The notes below the pieces were generated by a model. That model was not told where the DNA came from. It did no database searches and was given only the letters and a program-made list of their open reading frames with translations. This document shows, piece by piece, positions 7,635 to 15,418 of a DNA stretch of 46,989 nt. Source of the stretch: an uncultured Actinomycetes bacterium. GTDB lineage: Bacteria; Actinomycetota; Acidimicrobiia; Acidimicrobiales; RAAP-2. The DNA lies in the NCBI GenBank assembly GCA_903873775.1, contig CAIQPR010000048.1:1-46989 (forward strand). The letters are read 5' to 3'. Positions within the stretch are counted from its first letter, which is position 1. Each line of letters opens with the position of its first letter. The translations under genes were made by a program, and so were the position numbers.

Positions 7635-9096
7635 TGAGATACGCCTCCAAACCGTGACGACCACCCTCGCGGCCAAAACCCGACTCACGCACACCGCCGA
7701 AGGGACTCGTGGGATCGAACTTGTTGTACGTGTTCGACCAGATCACCCCCGCACGAAGACGTTCCGCGACCCACAGGGTGCGACTCCCCTTCTCGCTCCA
7801 CACACCGCAGGCGAGACCGTAGGTGGTGTTATTCGCCTTCGCGACCGCCTCTTCCGGCGTGCGGAAGGTCAGCACCGACAACACGGGACCGAAGATCTCC
7901 TCGCGCGCGATGCGGTGGGTCTGGGAGACCTCAGTGAACACCGTCGGGGCGAACCAGAAGCCCTTGTCGGGCAGAGTGCAGGTCGTGGAATACCGGCTCG
8001 CTCCCTCGGCGACACCGGCGTCCACCAGTTCGTGGATACGCGACAACTGTTCCGCCGAATTAATCGCTCCGACGTCCGTGTTCTTGTCCATGGGATCACC
8101 GACACGCAATTGTTCGATGCGCCGCACGAGTCGGCGCTGGACTTCATCGGCGATGGATTCTTGAACGAGCAGTCGCGAACCCGCACAGCACACGTGACCC
8201 TGGTTGAAAAAGATGCCGTCGATGATGCCCTCAATGGCTTGATCGAGCGGGGCGTCTTCGAAAATGATGTTGGCGCCCTTGCCACCGAGTTCCAGCGTGA
8301 CGTGCGTGCCCGAGGGCGCGAGTTCACGTTGAATACGACGTCCGATTTCCGTAGAACCGGTGAAGGCGATCTTGTCCACGCCCGGGTGCGACACCAACGC
8401 GGCACCGGTCGAGCCGTCGCCGGTCACGATGTTGACGACGCCCGGTGGGATTTCTGCTTGCTGCAGAATCTCCGCCAGAATGAGGGCGCTCAGCGGTGTC
8501 GTCTCTGCCGGCTTCAAGACACAGGTGTTCCCGGCGGCGAGGGCCGGCGCGAGTTTCCACGCCGCCATAAGGAGCGGGAAATTCCAGGGAATGATCTGCC
8601 CCGCCACGCCGAGGGGACGCGGTTGGGCACCAAAACCGGCGTGCTCGAGTTTGTCCGCCCAGCCGGCGTAATAGAAGAAGTGGGCAGCGGCGAGAGGAAC
8701 ATCAACGTCGCGGGACTCACGAATGGGCTTGCCGTTGTCGAGGGTCTCGACCACAGCGAGCTCGCGAGAGCGCTCCTGGATGAGTCGCGCGATACGGAAG
8801 AGGTACTTGGCCCGCTCTTTGCCCGGCATCTGGGACCAGACCTGGTCGTAGGCGCGTCGCGCGGAAATCACCGCGCGCGACACGTCCGCCGCCGAGCCCA
8901 ACGCCACGGTGGCGAGAGGTGCCTCGGTGGCCGGATTGATCGTCTGGAAGCCTTGGTGCGACCCCGGATCGGTGAACTGGCCGTCAATAAACAGTCCGTA
9001 GTTCGGTCGAATCGACACAATATCCCGTGATTCGGGAGCCGGTGCGTATTCGAGGTCATTCAAACGAGACCATGTCTGGTGCTGAAGTTCACTCAT
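7627..9096 (-). CDS. Aldehyde dehydrogenase, probable acetaldehyde oxidation after DeoC
   Basis: 489 residues, full-length NAD(P)-dependent aldehyde dehydrogenase. Landmarks: PWNFP with Asn172 (oxyanion hole), VLKPAE with Lys195, FTGSTEIG, catalytic Glu269 in LELGGK, and catalytic Cys303 in NQGHVCCAG. It begins two bases after the deoC stop and overlaps the truncated paralogue, so all three are co-translated. In this setting the substrate is most likely acetaldehyde released from deoxyribose-5-phosphate, giving acetate. Aldehydes from other sources cannot be excluded. Confidence 0.93.
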   Translation of the reverse strand: MSELQHQTWSRLNDLEYAPAPESRDIVSIRPNYGLFIDGQFTDPGSHQGFQTINPATEAPLATVALGSAADVSRAVISARRAYDQVWSQMPGKERAKYLFRIARLIQERSRELAVVETLDNGKPIRESRDVDVPLAAAHFFYYAGWADKLEHAGFGAQPRPLGVAGQIIPWNFPLLMAAWKLAPALAAGNTCVLKPAETTPLSALILAEILQQAEIPPGVVNIVTGDGSTGAALVSHPGVDKIAFTGSTEIGRRIQRELAPSGTHVTLELGGKGANIIFEDAPLDQAIEGIIDGIFFNQGHVCCAGSRLLVQESIADEVQRRLVRRIEQLRVGDPMDKNTDVGAINSAEQLSRIHELVDAGVAEGASRYSTTCTLPDKGFWFAPTVFTEVSQTHRIAREEIFGPVLSVLTFRTPEEAVAKANNTTYGLACGVWSEKGSRTLWVAERLRAGVIWSNTYNKFDPTSPFGGVRESGFGREGGRHGLEAYLNV

Positions 9097-9098
9097 GG

Positions 9099-10100
9099 TC
9101 AGTCCCCACTAAATCGATCGGATCGAACGTAATGCCCGTCGCGTTGCTTCGCGCGCTGCATGAGCAAGTCATTCAGCAGCGACGATGCGCCGAAACGATA
9201 GAGATCGGGCGTCAACCACGCCGAGCCGGCCGTCTCGTTGACGAGCACCAAGTACTTGAGAGCATCTTTGGCTGACCGGATACCTCCGGCCGCCTTCACG
9301 CCCACCACGACGCCCGTTTCTTCGGCGAAATCTCGCACGGCTTCGAGCATGACCAGCACAACGGGAGGAGTGGCCGCCACGGGCACTTTTCCGGTGGACG
9401 TCTTGATGAAATCGGCGCCGGCCAACATCGACAGCCAGCTGGCGCGCCGCACATTATCGAGAGTGACAAGTTCGCCCGTCTCGAGGATCACCTTGAGGTG
9501 CGCTGAGCCACACGCCTCTTTCACCGCGACGATTTCGTCGTAGACGAGACCCAGCTTTCCCGTGAGGAAAGCACCACGGTCAATGACCATGTCGATTTCG
9601 TTCGCGCCGGCGGCCACCGCCTCACGCACATCGGCCAACTTCACGTTCAAAGAGGCACGACCCGACGGAAATGCCGTGGCGACAGACGCGACCGCCACCG
9701 GCGCATCACCGAGAAAATTTCGCGCCATCTCCACGAGGTCGGGGTAGACACACACGGCGGCGACGTGAGGAACCGACGGGTCCGACGGATCGGGCCGCAG
9801 GGCCTTGGTGCACAGTGACCTCACTTTGCCGGGCGTGTCCATGCCTTCCAGCGTCGTGAGGTCGATCATTGAGATTGCGAGATCCAAGAGGGCGCGCTTG
9901 GTCCCCTGCTTGAGCGAACGCGTCCCGAGCGCCGCCACCCGCGCATTCGCGCCCACGGCGTCGACGCCACTCAGACCACCGAGAGCGACTCTTAGTTCCG
10001 CCTCGCTCCCCAAGAGCGAGGGGCGGGCGGGCGGTGCGAAGGTGATGTCCGCGCCGCCAATCTCCGGAGCGTGTTGCGAACGAAGCGGGAGAGAGACCAC
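9099..10100 (-). CDS. deoC: Deoxyribose-phosphate aldolase
   Basis: 333 residues; retro-aldol cleavage of 2-deoxyribose-5-phosphate to glyceraldehyde-3-phosphate and acetaldehyde. The Schiff-base lysine is Lys233 in DFIKTSTGK and the proton-relay lysine is Lys269 in VGVKAAGGIR; KVILETGEL and ANEIDMVIDRG are also typical. It is about 75 residues longer at the N-terminus than E. coli DeoC (259). GTG 10100 is chosen because a TAGCGT hexamer stands exactly six bases before it, giving a leaderless transcript. First gene of the operon running to the mutase. Confidence 0.95.
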   Translation of the reverse strand: MVSLPLRSQHAPEIGGADITFAPPARPSLLGSEAELRVALGGLSGVDAVGANARVAALGTRSLKQGTKRALLDLAISMIDLTTLEGMDTPGKVRSLCTKALRPDPSDPSVPHVAAVCVYPDLVEMARNFLGDAPVAVASVATAFPSGRASLNVKLADVREAVAAGANEIDMVIDRGAFLTGKLGLVYDEIVAVKEACGSAHLKVILETGELVTLDNVRRASWLSMLAGADFIKTSTGKVPVAATPPVVLVMLEAVRDFAEETGVVVGVKAAGGIRSAKDALKYLVLVNETAGSAWLTPDLYRFGASSLLNDLLMQRAKQRDGHYVRSDRFSGD

Positions 10101-10106
10101 GGGTGA

Positions 10107-10112
10107 ACGCTA
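10107..10112 (-). promoter_or_regulatory. Leaderless -10 element of the deoC operon
   Basis: Minus-strand TAGCGT (10112-10107) is followed by six bases and then GTG at 10100. It lies in the 74-base gap between the TetR gene and deoC, so the operon can be switched separately from the regulator. No convincing -35 hexamer is visible. Confidence 0.6.
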
Positions 10113-10174
10113 CCAAGCCCGACGCGAGGCTGGGCGACCCTTTCCGGAACCGCCAATGGCGCGCGGCAGGGTCT

Positions 10175-10795
10175 CTACGCCTCCAGAGCCTCATCGGTAA
10201 AGAGGCTGCTCGCGACGCGGGTCATCGCCGCGCTCCACTCGTCGTCGCTCACCTCGTAGCCGCCGCGCTCTTCGAAGACGGTCTGTCCGTAGAGCACACC
10301 CATATAGATACGAACGAACATGATCGCCGTGATTCCCGGCGCAAAGAGACCCTTCGACTCGAGGAGGCGACCCACATTGATAAGTCGCTCACGATGAGAT
10401 TTTGTGATCCGTGAGATTTCCTCTTCCGCCGCGGGATTGTTGTGGGCCATCGACGCGAGGGACACGAATTCCCGGCGCGCCTCATTGCGCGACCGAACCT
10501 GAGCCGGATCCGCGAGATGGGCGACGAAGACGGCGGGGCGAACGAAATCACCCTCCATTGCCCCGAGCGTGACGTCGAAGAGCTCTTGGGTGATCATGGT
10601 GATCCGCTCGAGGACGGCCGCCGCAATCAAGGATTCTCGTCCATCAAAAATGTTGGCCACCGTCGAGACCGTCACGTTGGCGCGTTCCGCCACGCTCTGG
10701 AGTCGCAAGCGAGTGGGCCCCACTTCTCGCAACTCGTCGACGGCGGCGAGGAGTACGCGCTTCTTTGTTGATGCACCTTTCGGGGTAACGCTCAT
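10175..10795 (-). CDS. TetR-family transcriptional regulator
   Basis: 206 residues from ATG 10795, which has GAGGAG upstream; a longer frame from GTG 10819 would run through that ribosome site and is rejected. The N-terminal helix-turn-helix is clear: TKKRVLLAAVDELREVG, then LRLQSVAERANVTVSTVANI (about 30-49) and a FDGRESLIAAAV recognition end. The C-terminal ligand domain is unlike any I can name. It lies upstream of, and in line with, deoC, and diverges from the DUF2156 gene, so either could be its target. A small inverted repeat at 10831-10843 lies in its upstream region. Confidence 0.88.
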   Translation of the reverse strand: MSVTPKGASTKKRVLLAAVDELREVGPTRLRLQSVAERANVTVSTVANIFDGRESLIAAAVLERITMITQELFDVTLGAMEGDFVRPAVFVAHLADPAQVRSRNEARREFVSLASMAHNNPAAEEEISRITKSHRERLINVGRLLESKGLFAPGITAIMFVRIYMGVLYGQTVFEERGGYEVSDDEWSAAMTRVASSLFTDEALEA

Positions 10796-10830
10796 GGCTA
10801 CTCCTCTGTTCTCCTCCACGGAGACTAGAA

Positions 10831-10843
10831 AGCCAGTATGGCT
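10831..10843. promoter_or_regulatory. Small inverted repeat between tetR and the DUF2156 gene, possible operator
   Basis: AGCCA-GTA-TGGCT, perfect 5-base arms, lies just upstream of a minus-strand TAGTCT (10827-10822) that could be the tetR -10 element. The position suits autorepression, but five-base arms are short and could be chance. Confidence 0.3.
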
Positions 10844-10892
10844 GTTCGCCAGAGGTCGTCGTCAAAAACATTTATAACCACCTCACGAGATC

Positions 10893-11945
10893 GTGATGAC
10901 CGTGACGAACGTGACCTACCCTTTTTCTCTCATGCCGCTCGCCCTCGCCCCACTCGCTCGCGATCACGAACGTGACATTCGCGACGGGCTGGCGACACAT
11001 GGTCGTCTCGCGGGCCACTACACGGTGCTCGGTCCCGATCCGTGGCGAGTGATGTTCTCTGCCGACCGACAGGGATTCTGTTTCTTCCTCGACGCGGCGG
11101 CGTGCGTGATGGTGTGGCGATCGCCGGTCGGGCCTCGCAGCGCCCGACGTGACGCGTTGGCCGCCGTCCTGGCGTACGCCGCTCGTCGTCGTCGCGGCGT
11201 CTTTGTCATTCAATGCGACGACGAAACGCGCGATGACGCGGTGCATCTCGGTATGTCGACACTCTGGATTGGCAGCGAAACCTTCGTTGATCTTCCGCAG
11301 TGGTCCCTCGAGGGCGGGCGCCGGCAAAAGATTCGGTGGGCCACCAGTCACGCGCGCAAAGCGGGGGTGACGTTTCAGGAGATTCATCCCCTCGTCGACC
11401 TCGACGGACGTCGCGACCTCGTCGAACTTGAGGAGGCCTGGAAAGACGAACGACACGAGCGACGGACCGATTCTTTCCTGCGCAACGACGCTCTCGATCT
11501 CGTCGGCGAACGACGGTATTTCGTGGCGCGTCACGACGGGCGCACGGTGGCGTCAGTGACCTGCACGCCACTCAACGATCACGGATGGTATCTCCAGGAC
11601 ATCGTGCGTCGGCCCGACGCCGAGCGCGGAGCTCTGGAGGGCGCGATGGCCCATGCGCTCAGCACCCTGCGTGACGATGGATTCACCATTGCGTCCAATG
11701 GACCACTCCCCTTATGGTCCCCCGACAGCAAGGGCGATCCACTCGCGGCCCTCGGACCACTCGGTCGTCGCATCTTCCCGATCTTTGACAAGAGTTTTCG
11801 GTTCTCGGGCATCAATCAGTTTCGTTCCAAAATCGAACCGGACACCCACGTCGGACTTCACGTGGCGTACACCAAAGCGGCGCTTGCGCCCTGGTCCATC
11901 TGGTCCCTCACCCGTCTACTCCAGCACCGAGACGTCGCTCGCTAG
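10893..11945 (+). CDS. DUF2156 / MprF C-terminal-like (GNAT-fold) protein, soluble
   Basis: About 350 residues (337 if ATG 10932 is the start). The motif GRRQKIRWATSHARKAG, followed by a central WKDERHERR segment, resembles the C-terminal aminoacyl-transferase domain of phosphatidylglycerol lysyltransferases (LPG_synthase_C, DUF2156), made of two GNAT-like halves. Unlike MprF there is no membrane flippase domain, and no transmembrane segment is seen. The role, acyl donor and acceptor are unknown. The start is uncertain between GTG 10893, ATG 10896 and ATG 10932; TACCCT lies 9 bases before the last. It converges with the LLM gene at 15 bases. Confidence 0.72.
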   Translation: MMTVTNVTYPFSLMPLALAPLARDHERDIRDGLATHGRLAGHYTVLGPDPWRVMFSADRQGFCFFLDAAACVMVWRSPVGPRSARRDALAAVLAYAARRRRGVFVIQCDDETRDDAVHLGMSTLWIGSETFVDLPQWSLEGGRRQKIRWATSHARKAGVTFQEIHPLVDLDGRRDLVELEEAWKDERHERRTDSFLRNDALDLVGERRYFVARHDGRTVASVTCTPLNDHGWYLQDIVRRPDAERGALEGAMAHALSTLRDDGFTIASNGPLPLWSPDSKGDPLAALGPLGRRIFPIFDKSFRFSGINQFRSKIEPDTHVGLHVAYTKAALAPWSIWSLTRLLQHRDVAR

Positions 11946-11966
11946 GCGGCGTGCGGAGAACTAGCG
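11940..11966. repeat. Inverted repeat containing both convergent stop codons
   Basis: CGCTAG (11940-11945) and CTAGCG (11961-11966) are perfect complements separated by 15 bases, and hold the TAG stops of the two converging genes. A six-pair stem with this loop is a weak bidirectional terminator at best; there is no T-run. Confidence 0.35.
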
Positions 11967-12959
11967 CAGGGCGCGAATGATGTCGGTACCGTAGGCGTTC
12001 AGGGTCGGCTGGATCCCGTCGTGCTGCAGGTACGCGGCGAACTGGTCAACACCGATGCTCTTGAGTTCCTCGAGCTTCGCGACGTGGTCCGCCGTGCTGC
12101 CGAGCACGCAGAAGCGGTCGACAATCTCGTCGGACACGAATTGCGTGTGCGTGTTTCCCGCTCGGCCGTGTTCGGCGTAGTCGTAGCCCTGGCGTTCCTT
12201 GATGTACTCGGTGAGGGCCGCGGGGACGGCGGAGCCTTCGGCGCCGTAGCGCTCGACAATGTCGGCCACGTGATTGCCGACCATCCCACCGAACCAACGG
12301 CACTGATCGCGTTGGTGGGCGATGTCGTCACCGACGTAGGCCGGCGCGGCGACGCAGAAGGTGATGGCGGACGGGTCACGCCCCGCCTTCTCCGCCGCGT
12401 CGCGCACGGAGGTAATCATCCACTTGGCAATGTCCACGTCAGCCAGCTGCAAGATGAAGCCGTCACCGACTTGTCCCGCGACTTCCAGTGCCCGCGGTCC
12501 GTAGGCCGCCACCCAGACTTCGAGGGACGACGCAGCGCCCCACGGGAAGTGCAGGGACGATCCGTTGTACTCGACTTCACGACCATTGGCTAGTTCGCGG
12601 ATGACGTGAATGGACTCGCGCAACGTCGCGATACTCGTGGGCTTGCCCTTCGCGACGCGCACCGCACTATCCCCACGCCCGATGCCGCAGACCGTGCGGT
12701 TCCCGTACATCTCATTGAGCGTCGCGAACAGGCTGGCCGTCACCGTCCAGTCGCGGGTGGCCGGATTGGTGACCATGGGCCCGACGATGACCTTCGAGGT
12801 CTTGGCCAAAATCTGGCTGTAGATGACGAAAGGCTCCTCCCACAAGATGTGGCTGTCGAAGGTCCAGACGTAGGAGAAACCGACCTTCTCGGCCTGCACC
12901 GAGAGGTCGATGACCTGTTGGGCGGGAGGGTTGGTCTGAAGGACAACGCCAAAATCCAT
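11961..12959 (-). CDS. LLM-class (probably F420-dependent) oxidoreductase
   Basis: 332 residues of the bacterial luciferase-like TIM-barrel superfamily. Typical segments are MDFGVVLQTN at the N-terminus, FSYVWTFDSHILWEE, GPMVTNPATRDWTVTAS, GIGRGDSAVR and VWVAAYGPRALEVAGQVGDG. These agree with the F420-dependent TIGR03842-like subgroup as I remember it. GGAG sits seven bases before ATG 12959. It is the third gene of a minus-strand operon after beta-ureidopropionase and dihydropyrimidinase (48-base gap). The context suggests a redox or oxygenation step on a pyrimidine or related cyclic amide. Cofactor (F420 versus FMN) and substrate are inference. Confidence 0.85.
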   Translation of the reverse strand: MDFGVVLQTNPPAQQVIDLSVQAEKVGFSYVWTFDSHILWEEPFVIYSQILAKTSKVIVGPMVTNPATRDWTVTASLFATLNEMYGNRTVCGIGRGDSAVRVAKGKPTSIATLRESIHVIRELANGREVEYNGSSLHFPWGAASSLEVWVAAYGPRALEVAGQVGDGFILQLADVDIAKWMITSVRDAAEKAGRDPSAITFCVAAPAYVGDDIAHQRDQCRWFGGMVGNHVADIVERYGAEGSAVPAALTEYIKERQGYDYAEHGRAGNTHTQFVSDEIVDRFCVLGSTADHVAKLEELKSIGVDQFAAYLQHDGIQPTLNAYGTDIIRALR

Positions 12960-13007
12960 AATGCAACTCCGTGATCAGTGTGATGGTGACAGTGTGCGCA
13001 GGGCGCC

Positions 13008-14420
13008 TTACAACAGGTACTGGCTCAGACCCCGCTTAAGGTACTTCCCGTGACCGACGCGACCGGTGAACGTATCGTTCTCAATGAGGACGGATCCCCG
13101 GGAGATCACCGTGTCGACGTGACCATCCACGTGGATGCCCTCATAGGCCGAGTGGTCCATATTCATGTGGTGCGAGGCGGCGCTGATGTCGGTGGAACGG
13201 TGCGGGTCGTAAATCACGACGTCGGCGTCGGACCCGGGGAGCAGAACACCCTTCTGTGGGTACAAACCGAACATGCGCGCCGGCGTCGTCGAACAGATCT
13301 CCACCCAACGCTCGAGGGTGATCTCTCCGGTGACGACACCCTGGTAGAGCAGGTCCATGCGGTGCTCCACCGAGCCAATGCCGTTCGGAATCTTCGAGAA
13401 GTCCCCGAGGCCGAGATCTTTTTGGCCCTTCATGCAGAAGGGACAGTGGTCGGTGGAGACCACGGACAAGTCATTGGTGCGCAGGTAGTTCCACAACGCC
13501 TCCTGGTGACCCTCGCTGTGCGCGCGCAACGGCGTTGAACAGACGTAGGCCGCTCCGTCGAAGCCCGCTTTTGCCAGGTGCTCTTCGAGACTCAAGTACA
13601 GATACTGCGGGCAGGTTTCGCCGAAAACGTTCGCTCCCCGGCCACGCGCGCCAGCCACGGCCTCGACGGCTTCCTTCGCGCTCATGTGCACGATGTAGAG
13701 GGGCGCCTTGGCCACCTTCGCCAGCATGATGGCGCGGAAGGTGGCTTCTTCTTCCATCTCGACGGGTCGCGTGAGCGAGTGGTACTTCGGGTCCGTTTCG
13801 CCGCGCGCGAGAGCTTGGGCCACGAGGACGTCGATGGCCGGACCATTCTCCGCGTGCATCATGATCATCGAACCCAGTTCGCTCGCCGTCTGCATGGCGC
13901 GCAAGATCTGACCATCGTCGGAGTAGAAGACCCCGGGATAGGCCATGAACAACTTGAAACTGGTGATGCCTTCGTTGTTCGTGAGGTCTCGCATCGCGGC
14001 CAGCGAGTCTTCATCGACCCCGCCAATAATCATGTGGAAGCCGTAGTCGATGGCGCACTGGCCATCCGCCTTGGCGTGCCACGCGGCGAGTCCGTCGTGC
14101 ACACGCTCTCCGGTGCGCTGAACGGCGAAGTCGATGATGCTGGTGGTTCCTCCCCACGCGGCCGCCACGGAGCCCGTCGAGAACGTGTCCGAGGCGTGGG
14201 TGCCACCGAAGGGCAGTTCCATGTGCGTGTGCACGTCGATGCCGCCCGGCAGCACGTACTTGCCGGCGGCGTCAAAGACGCGGTCGCACGTCGGCTCGAC
14301 AGCGTCGAAGTACCCCGGCGCGCCGAGCGCGGCGATGCTCTCACCGTCAATCAAGAGATCGTGTTCGACGACCCCGGTCGTCGAGATGACGCGACCGTTC
14401 TTAATGAGAATCTTCGACAT
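13008..14420 (-). CDS. hydA: Dihydropyrimidinase / D-hydantoinase
   Basis: 470 residues, cyclic amidohydrolase that opens dihydrouracil or dihydrothymine to the N-carbamoyl-beta-amino acid. The binuclear zinc site is complete: His64 and His66 in GGIDVHTHMELPF, the carboxylated Lys156 in TSFKLFMAYPG, His189 in MMHAENG, His245 in YIVHMSAKEA and Asp324 in STDHCPF. It starts four bases after the ureidopropionase stop. The pairing with that enzyme favours a true pyrimidine role over a hydantoin-only enzyme. Confidence 0.95.
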   Translation of the reverse strand: MSKILIKNGRVISTTGVVEHDLLIDGESIAALGAPGYFDAVEPTCDRVFDAAGKYVLPGGIDVHTHMELPFGGTHASDTFSTGSVAAAWGGTTSIIDFAVQRTGERVHDGLAAWHAKADGQCAIDYGFHMIIGGVDEDSLAAMRDLTNNEGITSFKLFMAYPGVFYSDDGQILRAMQTASELGSMIMMHAENGPAIDVLVAQALARGETDPKYHSLTRPVEMEEEATFRAIMLAKVAKAPLYIVHMSAKEAVEAVAGARGRGANVFGETCPQYLYLSLEEHLAKAGFDGAAYVCSTPLRAHSEGHQEALWNYLRTNDLSVVSTDHCPFCMKGQKDLGLGDFSKIPNGIGSVEHRMDLLYQGVVTGEITLERWVEICSTTPARMFGLYPQKGVLLPGSDADVVIYDPHRSTDISAASHHMNMDHSAYEGIHVDGHVDTVISRGSVLIENDTFTGRVGHGKYLKRGLSQYLL

Positions 14421-14424
14421 CCGC

Positions 14425-15267
14425 TTAGGCCTCCGTCAGGGGTCCGTACATGTCGGGACGACGGTCGCGGTAGAAGGCCCACTGCTCGCGGACTTCCTGC
14501 AGAAGGCCCATGTCGAGGTCGCGCACCACGAGTTCTTCGTCATTCGTGCTCGCCACCTCACCGACGAATTGTCCGCGGGGCGAGACGAAGTAGCTCTGGC
14601 CGTAAAAGTCGTTGTCGCCGAGCTCTTCGATCCCGACGCGGTTGATGGCGCCGACGAAGTACTCGTTCGCTACTGCGGACGCCGGCTGCTCGAGCTGCCA
14701 GAGGTACGCCGAAAGTCCGCGTGAGGTGGCGGAGGGGTTGAAGACAATCTTCGCTCCCGCGAGACCGAGCGCACGCCAACCTTCCGGGAAGTGACGGTCG
14801 TAACAGATGTAGACCCCGATACGGCCCACGGCGGTGTCAAAGATCGGGTACCCGAGGTTGCCCGGACGGAAGTAGAACTTCTCCCAAAAGCCCTTCACCT
14901 GAGGAATGTGGGTCTTGCGGTACTTGCCGAGATACGTGCCGTCGGCGTCAATGACGGCCGCGGTGTTGTAGAGGACGCCCTCCTGCTCGGCTTCGTAGAC
15001 CGGCAGCACCATCACCATGTTGAGTTCCTTGGCGAGTGCCTGGAATCGTTGGACGGTCGGCCCCTCCGGGACCGCCTCGGCGTACTCGTAGAACTCCGCG
15101 TCCTGCACCTGGCAGAAGTACGGCCCGTAGAAGAGCTCTTGGAAACAGATGACCTGCGCGCCTTGGCTCGCGGCCTCGCGCGCGAATCGCTCGTGTGCGT
15201 CAATCATCGTGGCCTTCGACCCGGTCCACTTCGCTTGGACCAATGCTGCTCGAACGACGTCCGCCAT
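14425..15267 (-). CDS. Nitrilase-superfamily amidohydrolase, probable beta-ureidopropionase
   Basis: 280 residues. The Glu-Lys-Cys triad is visible: Glu44 in CFQELFYGPYF, Lys118 in KYRKTHIPQ and Cys155 in YICYDRHFPEG. The block KGFWEKFYFRPGN is characteristic of the beta-ureidopropionase/N-carbamoylputrescine amidase branch. Next to dihydropyrimidinase, hydrolysis of N-carbamoyl-beta-alanine to beta-alanine, CO2 and ammonia is the likely reaction; N-carbamoylputrescine amidase is the main alternative. GAGGT precedes ATG 15267 by six bases. It is the first gene of the three-gene operon. Confidence 0.92.
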   Translation of the reverse strand: MADVVRAALVQAKWTGSKATMIDAHERFAREAASQGAQVICFQELFYGPYFCQVQDAEFYEYAEAVPEGPTVQRFQALAKELNMVMVLPVYEAEQEGVLYNTAAVIDADGTYLGKYRKTHIPQVKGFWEKFYFRPGNLGYPIFDTAVGRIGVYICYDRHFPEGWRALGLAGAKIVFNPSATSRGLSAYLWQLEQPASAVANEYFVGAINRVGIEELGDNDFYGQSYFVSPRGQFVGEVASTNDEELVVRDLDMGLLQEVREQWAFYRDRRPDMYGPLTEA

Positions 15268-15325
15268 GGCACTACCTCACTATCTCGCTGTGGTGCTATC
15301 CCTCACAGGTGCATGCTCTGCGCAC

Positions 15326-15345
15326 GTATGTGCGTACTCGCATAC
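15326..15345. promoter_or_regulatory. Imperfect inverted repeat upstream of the pyrimidine-degradation operon, possible operator
   Basis: GTATGTG and CGCATAC form 7-base arms with one mismatch around six bases, inside a stretch of repeated GTATG/GTACG/GTGCG words about 60 bases before the ureidopropionase start. The same stretch contains a perfect TGCG-AGTA-CGCA repeat on the minus strand. It is the only gene-free DNA before the operon, so an operator is plausible; no regulator gene adjoins it. Confidence 0.35.
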
Positions 15346-15418
15346 TTGCAGACGACGACGCTCTCACGCGTTTCTCCCGTGTGAATTCGCGCACCGGCGA
15401 TGTCGAACCTCGGCGCGG

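Noticed and set aside
7552..9030. 492-codon open frame on the plus strand opposite the aldehyde dehydrogenase
   Set aside because: It is the exact antisense of a gene with complete catalytic motifs; its translation is Arg/His/Gly-rich with no family pattern, as expected from GC-rich shadow frames.
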